From NCBI GenBank assembly GCA_964413055.1, contig CAYPRB010000007.1, forward strand, positions 62,001 to 126,000: a stretch of 64,000 nt of DNA, in the 5' to 3' direction. The position numbers and the translations under genes were made by a program. Below the pieces are notes generated by a model. It had not been told where the DNA came from and ran no database searches. It saw only the letters and a program-made list of their open reading frames with translations. Source of the DNA: UBA3102 sp964413055. GTDB taxonomy: Bacteria > Bacillota > Desulfotomaculia > Desulfotomaculales > Pelotomaculaceae. This document shows, one piece after another, positions 1-8,525 of this stretch. Each line of letters begins with the position of its first letter. Positions within the stretch are counted from its first letter, which is position 1.

Positions 1-251
1 GCCGCCAGGCGGCGCTTCTCATTGGTTTTGTCCGTATCTTCAAAAACAATGCTTTCCGGTGCTTTGATCGTTTTAGAGGATACTTGCCCCACTACCAGAT
101 TATTTTTTTCCGGAAAAAAATCCACGGTGATAACAAGCACAATTAAAATCAAAAATAAAACTGCAGCGCTGCCTCTCCGCACCTTACGCTGCCTCAACAA
201 CATGTTAAAAATATTCTTTATTTTCTCTTTTACCACGTTAAACGTAAGCAC
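1..251 (-). CDS. pgpH: PgpH/YqfF-type 7TM HD-domain protein, N-terminal part only
   Basis: Only the first ~83 residues lie in the window; the gene continues past base 1. A basic N-terminus is followed by one hydrophobic segment (about residues 25-43). Then comes a VGQVSSKTIKAPESIVFEDT stretch, typical of the start of the extracellular domain of 7TM-HD proteins. PgpH is a membrane c-di-AMP phosphodiesterase in Firmicutes, and it follows phoH in the yqfC-yqfD-phoH-yqfF order seen here. Two GTG starts are possible. One at 260 overlaps the phoH stop but is too close to the ribosome site. The one at 251 has GGAG about 8 nt upstream and is preferred. Family assignment is fairly firm; the HD domain itself is not visible. 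Confidence 0.8.
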   Translation of the reverse strand, partial: MLTFNVVKEKIKNIFNMLLRQRKVRRGSAAVLFLILIVLVITVDFFPEKNNLVVGQVSSKTIKAPESIVFEDTDKTNEKRRLA

Positions 252-256
252 CAGGC

Positions 257-1240
257 TCACTCCTCTTTGACTACACCTTGCTGACCCGCTTCAGCTTCAT
301 AGGCCCTGATAATCTCTTCCACCAGCGGGTGCCGGACAATATCTTCACCGGTTAAAGTATGGATACCGATACCGGATACGCTTTTCAGGACTTGGAGCGC
401 GTTAACCAGCCCTGAAACCTGCCCCCTGGGCAGGTCGATCTGGGTAATATCGCCTGTAATTACCGCCTGAGAACCAAAACCCATCCGCGTGAGAAACATC
501 TTCATCTGCTCCGGAGTGGTATTCTGCGCTTCATCCAAAATAATAAACGAATCTTCCAGCGTTCTTCCACGCATATAAGCCAGGGGAGCAATTTCAATAA
601 CATATTTCTCCAGATTCTTTTGAGTATTTTCCACTCCCAGGATATCATAAAGACTGTCGTAAAGCGGCCTCAAGTAAGGGTCTATTTTCTCCTGCAGGTC
701 TCCCGGTAGAAAGCCCAGCTTTTCCCCTGCCTCTACCGCCGGGCGGGTAAGCACCAGCCTGCTTACGTCCTTATTGCGCAGCGCTTTAATCGCCATCACC
801 ACCGCCAGGTACGTTTTCCCCGTACCGGCCGGACCGATGGCAAATACGATGTCGTGTTTTTTTATTGCTTCCACGTACTTTTGCTGTCCGATTGTCTTGG
901 GTTTGATTTGTTTACCGCGGGGAGTTACCAGGGCTACTTCTCTGGCCAGGCTCTCCAGTGAATTTTTGATGCCGCTCTGCGCTGCCTTGACGGCATAACC
1001 CACCTCCTGGGAAGTAAGGCGGTTGCCCGCGTAATAATACTTCTGCAGCTGGGTCAGCACCACGCCGGCCTGCTCGACATTTTCCTTATCACCGGTAATA
1101 AGCACCTCCTGACCGCGTGCCATAAGCCTTACTCCCAGCGCCTTTTCTATCTGTCCCAGGTGTTCGTCGTGTTTGCCGAATATTTCAACCGCCGAACCAA
1201 TATCATCTAATATCACCCTGGTTTCAAATTTTTCCGTCAA
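257..1240 (-). CDS. phoH: PhoH-like ATPase
   Basis: PhoH family NTPase, thought to act in RNA metabolism alongside YbeY. The N-terminal ~100 residues form the small KH-like domain of the Firmicutes version. The P-loop GPAGTGKT is at residues 136-143 and Walker B ILDEAQN near 234-240. The length of 327 aa is normal for the family. The start is TTG at 1240, with AGGAGG 7 nt upstream. It lies downstream of yqfD with a 38-nt gap and overlaps the start region of pgpH, so these genes form one operon. No promoter is evident between yqfD and phoH. Confidence 0.95.
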   Translation of the reverse strand: MTEKFETRVILDDIGSAVEIFGKHDEHLGQIEKALGVRLMARGQEVLITGDKENVEQAGVVLTQLQKYYYAGNRLTSQEVGYAVKAAQSGIKNSLESLAREVALVTPRGKQIKPKTIGQQKYVEAIKKHDIVFAIGPAGTGKTYLAVVMAIKALRNKDVSRLVLTRPAVEAGEKLGFLPGDLQEKIDPYLRPLYDSLYDILGVENTQKNLEKYVIEIAPLAYMRGRTLEDSFIILDEAQNTTPEQMKMFLTRMGFGSQAVITGDITQIDLPRGQVSGLVNALQVLKSVSGIGIHTLTGEDIVRHPLVEEIIRAYEAEAGQQGVVKEE

Positions 1241-1278
1241 TATCCGGCCTCCTAGTTAATAATAAAAATTTTAAAAGC

Positions 1279-2520
1279 TTAGGGGGTAAAAAACTTATCC
1301 CTGCCGATATCCTCAATAGTTTCCATTACCGCCCTAATCCTTACGGGATCACCAGCATTCCCGGAAGTGACATCCTCAAGCCATTGTTCCCGCACCTCAA
1401 TGTTTTCGGGCAACAGCTTGGCCGCTGCTTCCCGCGCCCGTTCCCCGGCAAGCTTTATCGCATCTTCCCGGCTCCGTTCCAGCCGGTAATCATCCATTTC
1501 AATATATTTAACCGTTATTATTTCGACAGGCATATTGAGATTCCTCCAATCCGGTATTTTTTTAACGAAAGTTTCAACTTTATAATTTTCAAAGGGAATA
1601 TCTGGACTTCCTGATAAAATTATTTCCTTACCTTCAAAATCCATACTCACCCAGCTAGCCGACCTGCCGGTCGGCCGGCGCCCGGTTTCCACGGTTCCGG
1701 CTTCTCCATAACCTTCATACCAGACCCTGGCCCGGACGATTCCCTTGGCATGCACGTAACGGGGCTGCCGGTCGCCTTCGGACTCATCATCCGTCCGCTT
1801 CCCCCCCGGCGCCGGTTCCTCCGCATAAGGCGGGATTTCGCCGGAAATTAACACCTGCCCCTGTTCTACAGTATCCCCTTCTTTCACCACCGGATAGCCG
1901 TCAAAAACCAGCACCTCTTTAACCATCCCCTCCTTGGCCGCCACAATATGCGACGTCCGGCGCTCCTCCTCCCCGGGTACGGTGCGCTCAGCCACTTCAA
2001 TAATTACCCGGGTTCCTTGGATATAAACACCGGTCCAACTCACCAGGGGTAATTTTTCCTGTATTTTTGCCTCTACCCGGCCGGCCTCAATACTTCGTTT
2101 AAACACTCCCCTGTAAAGCCCCGCTTCTTCTGCCGCTTCCAACACTTCAAAGGTATCTAGCTGCTCGTTCCCCCTGACCTCCACAAACCAAACAAACGTT
2201 GAAAGGAAATAAAGCGCTGTCAAAAAAATCACGGCACCAAGTGCCAGAGCTTTTCTCCGGCGCAACCAGACCGCATGAAAAGGTACCCCCCGGCGCTGGC
2301 AAATACGAAACCGGCAGCGGGTACGTCTGGCAATATGCCGGAGGGGTTTTACCGCATTTAAACGCACTTTCATCGTAATGGCACGGTCACCGCTCCTAAA
2401 AACATCCCATAAAAAAATTCCCCTGCCGGCGGCCATGTTTACAAATTTCTCCGGCGCTTCACCGGTAACCAGAATAACCACGTAACCAAGCAAATACGAA
2501 ATCAGTTTAAACATGAACAT
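1279..2520 (-). CDS. yqfD: Sporulation protein YqfD
   Basis: YqfD family sporulation protein made in the mother cell under SigmaE in spore formers. The 413-residue protein has a cytoplasmic N-terminal domain with many Arg residues. One membrane span (about 91-113, ALALGAVIFLTALYFL...) is followed by a long external domain with EVRGN just after the membrane, as usual in this family. The ATG at 2520 has GGGGGAG 6 nt upstream. It is 47 nt downstream of yqfC and upstream of phoH, the standard Firmicutes order. Its presence is one of the main signs that the host makes endospores. Confidence 0.93.
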   Translation of the reverse strand: MFMFKLISYLLGYVVILVTGEAPEKFVNMAAGRGIFLWDVFRSGDRAITMKVRLNAVKPLRHIARRTRCRFRICQRRGVPFHAVWLRRRKALALGAVIFLTALYFLSTFVWFVEVRGNEQLDTFEVLEAAEEAGLYRGVFKRSIEAGRVEAKIQEKLPLVSWTGVYIQGTRVIIEVAERTVPGEEERRTSHIVAAKEGMVKEVLVFDGYPVVKEGDTVEQGQVLISGEIPPYAEEPAPGGKRTDDESEGDRQPRYVHAKGIVRARVWYEGYGEAGTVETGRRPTGRSASWVSMDFEGKEIILSGSPDIPFENYKVETFVKKIPDWRNLNMPVEIITVKYIEMDDYRLERSREDAIKLAGERAREAAAKLLPENIEVREQWLEDVTSGNAGDPVRIRAVMETIEDIGRDKFFTP

Positions 2521-2567
2521 AAAAATCTCCCCCTTTAAGCCAATAAGGGTAAATACCGGTCCCCAAA

Positions 2568-2849
2568 TTAAAGAAATTTAAGCGACCGGATCCTTCCCTC
2601 CACACAAAGCTCGTCCGGCAAAATATTACGCAGCATTAAGTCTTGCCCGGTTACCGCCACTTCACCTTCACCCACACTCACCCTCACCCCTTCCGGGGTA
2701 TATTCAATAATACCCCGGTGATTTTCAATAAAAAGCTGGATATTGCCAACCAGGATGATCTTGGGCAAGTCCAGCATTACATCGCCGGGTATTTCCAAGT
2801 ATTCAGAAAACTGCCTTTGCACTTTCCTTTTAAAATCCCGCCAGGACAT
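2568..2849 (-). CDS. yqfC: Sporulation protein YqfC (YabP family)
   Basis: Small 93-residue protein of the YabP/YqfC family, expressed during sporulation and nearly always directly upstream of yqfD. The sequence is mostly beta-strand prone, with the family pattern GDVMLDLPKI...VGNIQLFIENHRG...YTPEGVRVSVGEGEV. The start ATG at 2849 has GGGAGGG 7 nt upstream. It is the first gene of the yqfC-yqfD-phoH-pgpH operon. In B. subtilis rpsU/yqeY lie just upstream; here the mod cassette separates them. Confidence 0.93.
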   Translation of the reverse strand: MSWRDFKRKVQRQFSEYLEIPGDVMLDLPKIILVGNIQLFIENHRGIIEYTPEGVRVSVGEGEVAVTGQDLMLRNILPDELCVEGRIRSLKFL

Positions 2850-3041
2850 AAAACATCCCTCCCTTGTCTACTAAAGACTATGCGGAAAGGAAGCAGGTGA
2901 TAACTATTAAATGTCAATTAAACCATTATTAACTAATGACTCATGATTTATATACATCATAATTTTTTTTGACCAGGAAGGATAATTAGGATTTTTACCG
3001 AACAAGTTATATTAGACAAAAAAATACAAGATTTCTACTCC

Positions 3042-3180
3042 GATTCACATAACCTACGTCTTAAAGATATGGTTTGTGAACGATAGGGTATGCGGGTAAA
3101 CCTTCATGCCTCCCGGTTGGAAAGGAGTTTATGGTAAACGTTTTTTCAACCGGAGTAACCACTCCGGTTTTTTATTTTTA
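3042..3180 (+). promoter_or_regulatory. Moco/Tuco-type riboswitch leader upstream of the DUF364-mod operon
   Basis: This leader carries the hallmark of the molybdenum (or tungsten) cofactor RNA motif: GCCTCC (3108-3113), a short gap, then GGAAAGGAG (3119-3127). A long helix closes upstream by GGTTT (3071-3075) with AAACC (3097-3101). The segment CCGGTTG after GCCTCC can pair with CAACCGG at 3147-3153, which competes with the terminator hairpin at 3149-3168. This is the usual expression-platform logic. The genes downstream encode a DUF364 protein and a Mo/W-type ABC importer, which fits the ligand. The motif was recognised by eye, so exact borders are approximate. Confidence 0.72.
3149..3176 (+). 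terminator. Intrinsic terminator in the riboswitch expression platform
   Basis: The 8-bp stem ACCGGAGT / ACTCCGGT has a 4-nt loop and is followed by TTTTTTATTTTT. It lies 32 nt before the DUF364 start codon and after the Moco-like aptamer, so it probably works as a regulated attenuator rather than the end of a gene. Confidence 0.75.
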
Positions 3181-3207
3181 TCAAAGGACCAAAGGAGTGA
3201 TTTTTTT

Positions 3208-3984
3208 ATGACTATAAATAATCTCCGGGAAAAATATTTTAACAGTATCGAACTTGACGCATCAGTTTACGAACACTTAAAGGAAAAATTACACCAAATA
3301 GCCGGTAATTACAATTTACTGGAACAACCGATCGATATTATCTCGGCGCGCACCCTGACCCCGGAGGAATGTATCGGCACCCCCAAGCGAAAGGATTTCC
3401 CTTTAGTCAAAGGAAAGGAGGTGATGATTGAAGCCCGTTTTATCAATGCCGCAGGGCAGGCCTTTACGGACCTGCCGGGCAGTTTTAACGGCAAGATTAA
3501 AGATGTGCTGGCCCTGGACTTGTCAAACAATTTCGAACGCGCCATATTTATTTCTTCCGTTAATGCCGTATTGAAACATTTAAAATGGATCGACCGTTCC
3601 GTGCACTGTAAGAACGAAGAGCCGGAAAAATGCGCCGAAAATCTGGTGCCGTACGTGAGAGAAATTGCTAATCAGCCCCGCATCGCCTTCATTGGTTTCC
3701 AGCCGGCCATGATTGAGAATTTGGCCCGTTACTTTGAACTCAGGGTCGCCGATTTGGATCCCGCCAACGTCGGCAAGGAAAAATACGGCGTTTTAATAGA
3801 ACCGGTAGAAAATACCAAGGACATTATCGCGTGGAGCGAACTTATCCTGGCAACCGGTACCACAGTTGTTAATAACACCTTTATTCCCTTGATGGGAAAT
3901 AAACCGGTTATTTTTTACGGGGTGACCATTTCCGGCGTCGCATTTTTTACGGGCTGCCGGCAATATTGTTACTGCGGACATTAG
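3208..3984 (+). CDS. DUF4213/DUF364 (putative heavy-metal chelation) protein, copy 1
   Basis: 258-residue protein with an N-terminal DUF4213-like region (TLTPEECIGTPKRKDFPL...GQAFTDLPG) and a C-terminal Rossmann-like DUF364 domain (RIAFIGFQPAMIENLARYFELRV; ATGTTVVNNTF). Its biochemical role is unproven; family members lie near metal and cofactor genes. A paralogue with the same motifs is at 51966-52706. The start ATG at 3208 has AAGGAG about 10 nt upstream. An in-frame extension to 3106 would run through the riboswitch terminator and is rejected. It is the first gene of the riboswitch-controlled operon; modA follows after 44 nt. Confidence 0.85.
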   Translation: MTINNLREKYFNSIELDASVYEHLKEKLHQIAGNYNLLEQPIDIISARTLTPEECIGTPKRKDFPLVKGKEVMIEARFINAAGQAFTDLPGSFNGKIKDVLALDLSNNFERAIFISSVNAVLKHLKWIDRSVHCKNEEPEKCAENLVPYVREIANQPRIAFIGFQPAMIENLARYFELRVADLDPANVGKEKYGVLIEPVENTKDIIAWSELILATGTTVVNNTFIPLMGNKPVIFYGVTISGVAFFTGCRQYCYCGH

Positions 3985-4028
3985 ATGTTTATTTATTTTA
4001 TTTATAATGAAAGGAGTTTGTTTAATTT

Positions 4029-4832
4029 ATGTGGTTGAAAAAATTTTTGGCGGTTATTTTGGCGGTGACGCTTTTACCGTTGGTGTTACTGGGATGCAGC
4101 AGCAATACGCCGGATCCCGGCGGGCAAAACAATGCCGGCCAAGGGGAGCTCAAAACCCTGCACGTGTTCAGCGGGGCCGGTTTGAGAAAGCCCATGGATG
4201 ATATCGGCGTGGCGTTTGAAGACAAGTACGGCGTGAAAATTGAATACACTTACGCCGGTTCGGCGCAAAATCTCAGCCAACTCGAACTCAGCGGCGAGGG
4301 TGATGTTTACGTGCCCGGTTCGATGTACTACTACGAAGCCGGAAAAGAAAAGGGGTTGGTGGACGCCAAGAAAGACGTGGCTTACCATATTCCCATAATT
4401 GCCGTTCCCAAGGGGAACCCCGCCGGTATTGAGACCCTGGAAGACCTGGGGAAGGATAACGTCAAGGTGGTTATGGGCGATGAAAAAGCTGCTGCTATCG
4501 GCAAGGTGGCGCAAAAAATACTTGAAGAGAACGGGTTAACTGCATCTGTCGCCGCCAACACCGTAGCCAAAACCGCCACCGTTAACGAACTGGTGGTTTA
4601 TTTGACCATGAAACAGGCTGACGCCTCGATTATCTGGGAGGATAATGTAGCAGGAATTGAAGATATAGAAATCGTGGAAATCGCCGAAGAGAAAAACCAA
4701 ATCAAGACCATACCCGTCTGCACCGTTTCAAATTCGGAGAAAAAAGAATTGGCCCAACAATTTGTTGACTTTGTGGTGTCGGAAGAAGGTAAAAACCACT
4801 TTAAAAATCATGGTTTTAAACCAGTGCAATAA
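4029..4832 (+). CDS. modA: Molybdate/tungstate ABC transporter substrate-binding lipoprotein
   Basis: Extracellular solute-binding protein of the ModA/WtpA type, 267 aa. A lipoprotein signal ends in the lipobox LVLLGC (Cys23), so it should be anchored outside the membrane. The mature part shows family features: LHVFSGAGLRKPMDDI, a GDVYVPGS segment, and HIPIIAVPKGNPAGIETLEDL. It captures the oxyanion for the permease and ATPase encoded next. Mo and W cannot be told apart from this sequence. AAGGAG lies a rather long 12 nt before ATG 4029, but an in-frame TAA just upstream excludes an earlier start. Confidence 0.85.
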   Translation: MWLKKFLAVILAVTLLPLVLLGCSSNTPDPGGQNNAGQGELKTLHVFSGAGLRKPMDDIGVAFEDKYGVKIEYTYAGSAQNLSQLELSGEGDVYVPGSMYYYEAGKEKGLVDAKKDVAYHIPIIAVPKGNPAGIETLEDLGKDNVKVVMGDEKAAAIGKVAQKILEENGLTASVAANTVAKTATVNELVVYLTMKQADASIIWEDNVAGIEDIEIVEIAEEKNQIKTIPVCTVSNSEKKELAQQFVDFVVSEEGKNHFKNHGFKPVQ

Positions 4833-4852
4833 TAAGGGAGCAGTTGCCGGAA

Positions 4853-5671
4853 ATGAAACTAAACTTAAACACGAATAAAATTTTTACTAACCTGATCGCT
4901 GTTTTCATAGTCACCCTGGCGGGATTTATTCTGTGCTCCATTACCACTATTTTAATCAAAGGGATGCCCAATTTCGGTTCCAGTTTGTTAAGCCGGGAAA
5001 TTCAGTTCGCCATTAAATTAAGTTTTTTCACCTCCGTCATTTCAACTTTAATGTGCATCATTTTTTCTATCCCGGTGGCATATGGTATGGTGCGCCTGAA
5101 TTTCCCGGGTAAAAGACTGGTCAATACCATCCTCGAAATACCCATGGCACTCCCGCCCATCGTGGCAGGCGTTGCTTTATTGATTCTTTTCGGCAACACT
5201 GCTTTCGGAAATTTCTTATCCGATGCCGGGCTGAAATTTGTTTTCACCGTGCAAGGAATTATTATGGCCCAATTTTTTGTCAACGTTCCCTATATGTTGA
5301 GAATAATAAAGGCCACCGTGGAAGACATCGACCCGCGGCTGGAGTTTGTTGCCCGCACCCTCGGCTGCAACCGCATGCAATCCTTTTTCAAGGTAACCCT
5401 GCCTTTGGCTAAAAACGGACTGCTGGCCGGAATAGTTATCACGTGGGCCAGGGCAATCGGAGAATTTGGCGCCGCCCTTATGCTGGCGGGCGCCACCCGT
5501 TTAAAAACGGAAACGCTTCCCGTATCACTGTTTTTAAACATGTCTACCGGCGATCTGGAGCTGGCCATGGCTGCGGCATCTATTCTGATTATAATTTCTT
5601 TACTTTCTTTGTTCGCCTTCCAATACTTTGGCGGAACCCGGCCGGAACAATCACGCGCGAATATTATTTAA
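4853..5671 (+). CDS. modB: Molybdate/tungstate ABC transporter permease
   Basis: ModB/CysT-type inner-membrane permease, about 272 aa with some six membrane spans. The cytoplasmic EAA-type loop (VARTLGCNRMQSFFKVTLPL...RAIGEFGAALMLAG) contacts the ATPase. The start is uncertain. ATG 4853 has AGGGAG 12 nt upstream, and an in-frame TTG at 4844 is only 3 nt from it; ATG is chosen. It sits 20 nt after modA and 16 nt before modC in one operon. Confidence 0.85.
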   Translation: MKLNLNTNKIFTNLIAVFIVTLAGFILCSITTILIKGMPNFGSSLLSREIQFAIKLSFFTSVISTLMCIIFSIPVAYGMVRLNFPGKRLVNTILEIPMALPPIVAGVALLILFGNTAFGNFLSDAGLKFVFTVQGIIMAQFFVNVPYMLRIIKATVEDIDPRLEFVARTLGCNRMQSFFKVTLPLAKNGLLAGIVITWARAIGEFGAALMLAGATRLKTETLPVSLFLNMSTGDLELAMAAASILIIISLLSLFAFQYFGGTRPEQSRANII

Positions 5672-5687
5672 CCCGGGAGGCTCAGTT

Positions 5688-6404
5688 GTGCTTAGACTTA
5701 AAAACATCTACAAACGCTTGGGTGATTTCAACCTTAAAGATATTAACATGGAAATAAATGAAGGAGAGTATTTTGTAATTCTAGGCCCTACCGGCACGGG
5801 AAAGACCGTCGTCTTGGAAGTCATAGCAGGCATGTACCGTCCCGACCGGGGTGAAGTTTGCTTTAAAGATGAAAACCTGCATTTCTTCTATCCGGAACAG
5901 AGGGAAATAGGATTTGTGTACCAGGACTACGCCCTTTTTCCGCATCTTACCGTGGAAAAAAATATCGTCTTCGGATTAAAAATTAAATCCTTACCGGAAG
6001 CAACCATCCAAAAAAAACTTTATGCCATGGTGGAGATGCTGGGAATTAAGCACTTACTGCATCGCTATCCCGCCACCCTCAGCGGGGGCGAACAACAAAG
6101 AACCGCCCTGGCAAGAGCGCTGATTACTTCACCCAGAATTCTTTTACTTGATGAACCCTTAAGCGCGCTCGACCCGCGCTCAAAGCAGGTTTTTCAGGAA
6201 GAGTTGAAAAACATTCACCAGACTCTCAAAACCACTACCCTGCACGTAACCCATGATTTTAATGAAGCCAAATTCCTGGCCGACCGTTTATGCGTCATGC
6301 ACGAAGGAAAAGTTGTCCTGGTGGGTACCCCGGAGGAAATCTTCCACCAGCCGAAAAATAACTTCGTAGCGGAATTTGTCGGCCTGAAAAATATTGCTCA
6401 ATAA
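5688..6404 (+). CDS. modC: Molybdate/tungstate ABC transporter ATP-binding protein
   Basis: ABC ATPase of 238 aa that powers the ModB-type permease. Walker A GPTGTGKT is at 33-40, the signature LSGGEQQR at 131-138, LLLDEP about 152-157, and the H-loop is in LHVTHDF. It lacks the C-terminal TOBE/Mop oxyanion-sensing domain of E. coli ModC (about 350 aa), so it has no obvious built-in molybdate feedback. Control more likely comes from the riboswitch. The start is GTG 5688 with GGGAGG 7 nt upstream; the longer reading into the modB end has no ribosome site. It is the last gene before a bidirectional terminator. Confidence 0.86.
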   Translation: MLRLKNIYKRLGDFNLKDINMEINEGEYFVILGPTGTGKTVVLEVIAGMYRPDRGEVCFKDENLHFFYPEQREIGFVYQDYALFPHLTVEKNIVFGLKIKSLPEATIQKKLYAMVEMLGIKHLLHRYPATLSGGEQQRTALARALITSPRILLLDEPLSALDPRSKQVFQEELKNIHQTLKTTTLHVTHDFNEAKFLADRLCVMHEGKVVLVGTPEEIFHQPKNNFVAEFVGLKNIAQ

Positions 6405-6414
6405 ATTTTTTATT

Positions 6415-6445
6415 AAAAATGCCTGGCATTATACCAGGCATTTTT
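6415..6445. terminator. Bidirectional terminator between modC and rpsU
   Basis: Stem AAAAATGCCTGG / CCAGGCATTTTT, 12 bp with a 7-nt loop. It has T-rich tails in both directions and lies between converging modC and rpsU. Confidence 0.9.
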
Positions 6446-6460
6446 CTTTATTCTTATATT

Positions 6461-6640
6461 TTAGCGGAATCTTCTTTTCCTTGCCGCTTCCGACTTTTTC
6501 TTTCTACGAACGCTGGGTTTTTCATAGTGCTCATGTTTCCTGGCTTCGGCCATCACGCCGGCCTTTTGACAGGTTCGTTTGAAACGCCGGAGGGCACTGT
6601 CCAGTGTTTCGTTTTTTCCCACTTTTATTTCTGCCGCCAT
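6461..6640 (-). CDS. rpsU: 30S ribosomal protein S21
   Basis: A 59-residue, very basic protein with the S21 pattern MAAEIKVGKNETLDSALRRF and a terminal RRKKKSEAARKRRFR. It binds the 30S platform near the anti-Shine-Dalgarno sequence. Start ATG 6640 has GGAGGGAA upstream. A longer in-frame start at 6718 adds 26 residues foreign to the family and is rejected. It lies downstream of the HIT gene, as in related Clostridia. A yqeY gene, often next to rpsU, is not seen here. Confidence 0.95.
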   Translation of the reverse strand: MAAEIKVGKNETLDSALRRFKRTCQKAGVMAEARKHEHYEKPSVRRKKKSEAARKRRFR

Positions 6641-6810
6641 AATAATTTCCCTCCCTCCGCCAATAACCATAAAACGGTAAACATTTGTTTCCCAACCTGC
6701 ATAACTTGCATATTCCATATATAGACACTTTGTTATTATACTATAATGTAAAATCTCGCGTCAACGAGCAATTTACGACCGGTAATATCTCCATATAAAA
6801 AATAATTTTC

Positions 6811-7155
6811 TTAACCCGGAGGCCACTGGAATTCCCTTCCCGACAGAAGGTGGTAATGAATGTGCATCACTAACTGCCCGGCATCCCGGCCGCAATTGCA
6901 TACCAACCTGAATCCGTCCTGTGCCAACCCCATCTCTGCGGCCAAATTTGCAGCCAGTATCTGCATCCGCCCCATAATTCCGGCATCCTCTTCTTTTAAA
7001 TCCGATATTCCGGAAATATGTTTTTTGGGGATTAACAGAAGGTGGACGGGAGCAACCGGGTTAACATCTTTAAACGCCAAAATTTGCTCGTCTTCGTATA
7101 CTATTTCTGCTGGCAGTTCCCGGTTAATTATTTTACAAAAAATACATTCCTGCAT
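6811..7155 (-). CDS. HIT family (HINT-like) nucleotide hydrolase
   Basis: Histidine-triad protein, 114 aa, with the triad HIHYH (His98, 100, 102) and the N-terminal CIFCKI of bacterial HINT proteins. Such proteins hydrolyse adenosine phosphoramidates or related nucleotides in the cytoplasm. Start ATG 7155 has GGAGGAGGTGG upstream. It lies between mtaB and rpsU on the same strand. Confidence 0.93.
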   Translation of the reverse strand: MQECIFCKIINRELPAEIVYEDEQILAFKDVNPVAPVHLLLIPKKHISGISDLKEEDAGIMGRMQILAANLAAEMGLAQDGFRLVCNCGRDAGQLVMHIHYHLLSGREFQWPPG

Positions 7156-7199
7156 ATTTCCACCTCCTCCCCGTTGGGATAACTAAAAACCTTTTTATT

Positions 7200-8525
7200 T
7201 TATTCTACATTTAGTTTAATAATCCTTCCCAGCAGCAGGTTTCCTTTAAGCTTTTCCGCCTTAACCCGGACTATCTCCCCCCGCAAATCACCGTTGGCCG
7301 GAAAGGCAACCCGGAGATAATCACCGGTGCGCCCCTCGTACATGCCGCCGTCTTTTTCCCACGGCTGTTCCGCCAGGACCTCCAATTCCTTTCCCAGATG
7401 GGCAGCGGCAAAACGCCCCGCAAGCGCCTCCCCCAGGCGAATCAACCTGCGGCTGCGCTCTTCCTTGATTCCGGGAGCAACCTGGTTTTCAAAATTCGCG
7501 GCGGGCGTACCCCGGCGCGGGGAAAATTTAAAAACGTGCAGGCCGCTGAAGGATATATTTTCTATAAACCGGCAGGTGTTGGCAAAATTTTCTTCAGTCT
7601 CCCCCGGAAAACCTACCATAACATCAGTAGTTAAACCCAGACCGGGCAGCTTGGTCCGCAACACCTCCACCAGACGGGCATATTCCCCGGTTGTATAACG
7701 GCGCCCCATACTTGCGAGCACCCGGTCGTCACCACTCTGCAGCGGTACGTGCAGGTGCCGGCAAAAAACCTCTGCTGCCGCCAGTGTTTCCACCAACTCG
7801 AAGGTAATATCGTTGGGTTCGATAGAACTCAGCCGGAGCCTGAACAAACCGGGGATACCGGACAATCGGCGCAAAAGCCCCGTCAAATCCGGTTCTCCAT
7901 CCACATCTTTACCGTACCATCCGGTCTTGATACCGGTCAGTACAATCTCTTTATAACCAGCATTCACCAGCGCCCGGGCGGCGCCGAGCACCTTTTCCGC
8001 CCGCCTGCTGCGGACCGGGCCCCGGGCATAAGGCACGATGCAGTAAGTACAAAAATTGTTGCATCCTTCCTGGATTTTTAAGTAAGCCCGCACTCTTCCC
8101 TGCACGGGCAGGACAGGAATTTCTTCAAATTCGTCTCCCGCTTCAAACCCGGTCACCTCATTCAACGGGCCGGCTCCTTTTACGGCCGTCTCGACCAGAT
8201 CAACCAACCGGGCCCGGTTCCTGGTGCCCACCAACAAGTCGACACCGGGGATTTTCAATATTTCTTCGGGTGAAGTTTGCGCATAACAACCGGTCACGGC
8301 AATCAGGGCACCGGGATTTTTCCTGATCGCCCGGCGGATCATCTGCCTGGATTTACGGTCCCCCAGGTGCGTAACGGTACAGGTGTTTATTATGTATACA
8401 TCCGCCCGGTCCTCAAACGCCACCGTTTGATAACCCCGTTCCCGGAAAAGAGCCTCTATAACGGCCGATTCATATTGATTTACCTTACATCCCAGGGTGT
8501 AAACCGCTACTTTTTTGTTACCCAT
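7200..8525 (-). CDS. mtaB: tRNA (N6-threonylcarbamoyladenosine-37) methylthiotransferase MtaB
   Basis: Radical SAM methylthiotransferase that adds a methylthio group to t6A37 of tRNAs. The 441 aa carry an N-terminal UPF0004 domain with Cys13, Cys49 and Cys80 for the auxiliary cluster. The radical SAM motif CNNFCTYC is at 155-162, and a TRAM domain lies at the C-terminus. ATG 8525 overlaps the end of rsmE by 8 bp and has GGGGGAG 9 nt upstream; an in-frame TTG at 8543 is less well placed. It is the last gene of the prmA-rsmE-mtaB tail of the dnaK operon, as in B. subtilis (yqeT-yqeU-yqeV). Confidence 0.93.
   Translation of the reverse strand: MGNKKVAVYTLGCKVNQYESAVIEALFRERGYQTVAFEDRADVYIINTCTVTHLGDRKSRQMIRRAIRKNPGALIAVTGCYAQTSPEEILKIPGVDLLVGTRNRARLVDLVETAVKGAGPLNEVTGFEAGDEFEEIPVLPVQGRVRAYLKIQEGCNNFCTYCIVPYARGPVRSRRAEKVLGAARALVNAGYKEIVLTGIKTGWYGKDVDGEPDLTGLLRRLSGIPGLFRLRLSSIEPNDITFELVETLAAAEVFCRHLHVPLQSGDDRVLASMGRRYTTGEYARLVEVLRTKLPGLGLTTDVMVGFPGETEENFANTCRFIENISFSGLHVFKFSPRRGTPAANFENQVAPGIKEERSRRLIRLGEALAGRFAAAHLGKELEVLAEQPWEKDGGMYEGRTGDYLRVAFPANGDLRGEIVRVKAEKLKGNLLLGRIIKLNVE

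Noticed and set aside
3106..3207. N-terminal extension of the first DUF364 protein
   Set aside because: It would be coded by the riboswitch core and terminator; the ATG at 3208 has its own ribosome site and matches the paralogue.
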